A stretch of DNA of 7,661 bases from Pseudomonadota bacterium (lineage in GTDB: Bacteria; Pseudomonadota; Gammaproteobacteria; Steroidobacterales; Steroidobacteraceae), in contig CANGMU010000104.1 in assembly GCA_947454665.1 (NCBI GenBank), positions 1 to 7,661 on the forward strand. Direction: 5' to 3'. A model generated the notes under the pieces. It worked only from the letters and a program-made list of their open reading frames with translations. It did not search any database and had not been told where the DNA came from. Both the position numbers and the translations under genes were made by a program. Of the stretch, positions 6,413 through 7,661 are shown piece after piece. Each line of letters starts with the position of its first letter. The first letter of the stretch is position 1.

Positions 6413-7534
6413 TCAGCCCTCGCCCCAGACCTCGCGCGCGACTTCAACGACGAGACGCAGCTTCGCTTCCTGCTGGGCGACGCTCACGTCGTTGCCCTGC
6501 TCGGTGCTCGCGAAGCCGCACTGCGGAGACAGCGCCAGCTGCTCCAGCGGACAGAACTTCGCGGCCTCGTCGATGCGACGCTTGATGTCGTCCTTGCTTT
6601 CAAGCTGCCCGAGCTTGGTCGTCACCAGGCCCAGCACGACCGTCTTGTGCTTCGGCACATGGCGCAGCGGCTGGAAGTCGCCGGAGCGCGCATCGTCGTA
6701 CTCGAGGAAGAAGGCATCCACGTCGAGCTCGTTGAAGAGCACTTCCGCGACCGGTTCGTAACCGCCCTCGGCGGCCCAGGAACTGCGGTAGTTGCCACGG
6801 CACAGGTGAATGGCCGTGACCATGTCGGCGGGCTTGGTGGCCAACGCGCCATTGATCAGCTGCGCGTACTGGCGCGGCAGGCTGTCCGGGTCCTCGCCGC
6901 GGGCACGGGCGCGCTCGCGCTGGGCGGTGTCGCAGAGATAGGCCAGGTTCGTGTCATCGAACTGCAGATAGCGCAGGCCCGCATTGCCGAGCTGCGTCAC
7001 TTCGTCCTGGTAGGCCGCCACGACGTCGTCGAAGAACTGTGTCATGTCGGGATAGATCTCCCGGCTGATGCCTTCGCGGCCACCGCGGAAGTGCAGCATC
7101 GTCGGACTGGGGATCGTGATGCGTGGCGTGCGGTCTGTGAGCGACTTCAGGTGCTGGTAGTTCGCGACCTCGATGGCGCGCGCGTGCTTCACGCGGCCCG
7201 TGATCGCCATGACCGGCGGCGCGAAATCGACATCGCCCGTGGCCTTGTGGAACTTGGTCGGCAGGCCACCCTGCTCATCGACGCCGTCGAGCTGCAGCAA
7301 GAAGTCGGTATGGAAGTGGCGGCGGCGCAGTTCGCCGTCGGTGATCGAAGGCAGGCCGACGCGCTCCTGGAACGCGACGACTTCGGTGATGGCGCGGTCT
7401 TCGACGGCGCGCAGCGCCGCGGCATCGATTTCCTGACGGCGGTATTGGCCCCGCGCCTCGAGCAGGTAAGCGGGACGAAGGAAGCTGCCGACATGCTCGG
7501 CGCGGAACGGGGGGGCGTGACGACGTGCGGACAA
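6413..7534 (-). CDS. MetE C-terminal-like, cobalamin-independent methionine synthase family protein (YxjG/YxjH-like)
   Basis: A 373-residue cytoplasmic protein resembling the catalytic C-terminal TIM-barrel half of cobalamin-independent methionine synthase, without the MetE N-terminal half. The N-terminal motif AEHVGSFLRP (12-21) and ITDGE (64-68) match the substrate-binding strands. The four zinc ligands are present: His243 and Cys245 in HLCRGN, Glu278 in FFLEYDD, and Cys339 in LSPQCGF. It may methylate homocysteine or a related thiol from a folate or other methyl donor. The true donor and acceptor of such short homologues are often unknown, so no gene symbol is given. The start is a TTG: the frame closes upstream at a stop at 7553-7555, and the next in-frame ATG is about 100 codons inside. 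Only a weak AGG-type ribosome binding site is seen. A run of seven Gs (7509-7515) lies inside the first codons, so a sequencing indel is also possible. Stand-alone and convergent with the glyQS operon. Confidence 0.9.
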   Translation of the reverse strand: MSARRHAPPFRAEHVGSFLRPAYLLEARGQYRRQEIDAAALRAVEDRAITEVVAFQERVGLPSITDGELRRRHFHTDFLLQLDGVDEQGGLPTKFHKATGDVDFAPPVMAITGRVKHARAIEVANYQHLKSLTDRTPRITIPSPTMLHFRGGREGISREIYPDMTQFFDDVVAAYQDEVTQLGNAGLRYLQFDDTNLAYLCDTAQRERARARGEDPDSLPRQYAQLINGALATKPADMVTAIHLCRGNYRSSWAAEGGYEPVAEVLFNELDVDAFFLEYDDARSGDFQPLRHVPKHKTVVLGLVTTKLGQLESKDDIKRRIDEAAKFCPLEQLALSPQCGFASTEQGNDVSVAQQEAKLRLVVEVAREVWGEG

Positions 7535-7661
7535 GTGTCTGGCCTGGACGGTTTACCGACGGAATGCGGCAATGAAATGATAGCGTTGGCATCTAGAAGT
7601 TTGTCTTATCAACGTATGCACCGCCCGACATGAGAAACTCGGGGCGTCGACCTACAAGAAG
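7535..7661. other. Intergenic region upstream of the MetE-like gene, possible divergent gene start at the edge
   Basis: On the minus strand a TATCAT hexamer (7577-7582) could be the -10 of the MetE-like gene. It would place transcription near 7570, about 36 bases before the TTG start, but no good -35 is evident. On the plus strand an ATG at 7630 opens a frame that stays open to the window edge and reads MRNSGRRPTR. A loose TTGGCA (7586-7591) and TATCAA (7607-7612) pair precedes it with a short 15-bp spacer. About ten codons are too few to identify a gene, and there is no clear ribosome binding site. No methionine-type riboswitch or MetJ box was recognised. Confidence 0.3.

Noticed and set aside
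6647..7633. 328-codon open frame on the plus strand opposite the MetE-like gene
   Set aside because: It shadows a gene with all catalytic ligands conserved; low-complexity composition and no domain recognised.
7622..7646. Imperfect inverted repeat around the ATG at 7630
   Set aside because: The arms CGCCCGA and TCGGGGCG pair only with a bulge, and the stem is short; not distinguishable from chance in GC-rich sequence.

Overview
This window is a high-GC chromosomal housekeeping segment, most likely from a gammaproteobacterium. The evidence is a glnA - DUF4124 gene - ntrB (glnL) order on one strand, a two-subunit glycyl-tRNA synthetase (glyQ-glyS) on the other, an adenylylation-type GlnA, and a sigma-54/NtrC-type promoter. 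A Xanthomonadales/Nevskiales-like lineage is possible, but this is inference from gene content and GC only. No mobile element, tRNA, rRNA, CRISPR array or integration site was seen.

Layout: positions 1-2613 hold a leftward nitrogen-assimilation operon, glnA (2613-1198), a secreted DUF4124 protein (1101-568) and the start of ntrB (527 to the window edge). A strong hairpin lies between glnA and the DUF4124 gene. Positions 2614-2895 are a divergent control region. For glnA it shows a well-matched sigma-54 -24/-12 element, a full-consensus IHF site near -50, and one strong plus one weak NtrC enhancer site near -126 and -96. A separate TATACT -10 element serves the rightward glyQ.

Positions 2896-6379 hold glyQ, glyS (ATGA overlap) and a small DUF1761 membrane protein that starts 5 bp after glyS; the three are probably co-transcribed. 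A hairpin at 6390-6409 separates this operon from a convergent leftward gene (7534-6413). That gene encodes a stand-alone protein resembling the catalytic half of cobalamin-independent methionine synthase (YxjG/YxjH-like). It retains all four zinc ligands and appears to begin at a TTG codon. The last 127 bp are an intergenic region with a possible divergent gene start at the edge.

How it works together: low nitrogen activates NtrB/NtrC, and phosphorylated NtrC bound at the enhancers would drive sigma-54 transcription of glnA. Read-through past the hairpin would supply NtrB (and presumably NtrC beyond the edge), closing the usual autoregulatory loop. The window is mostly well-understood core biology. 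The points worth a second look are the sigma-54/IHF/NtrC promoter architecture, the unknown DUF4124 protein embedded in the nitrogen operon, the DUF1761 protein attached to glyQS, and the unusual start of the MetE-like gene.
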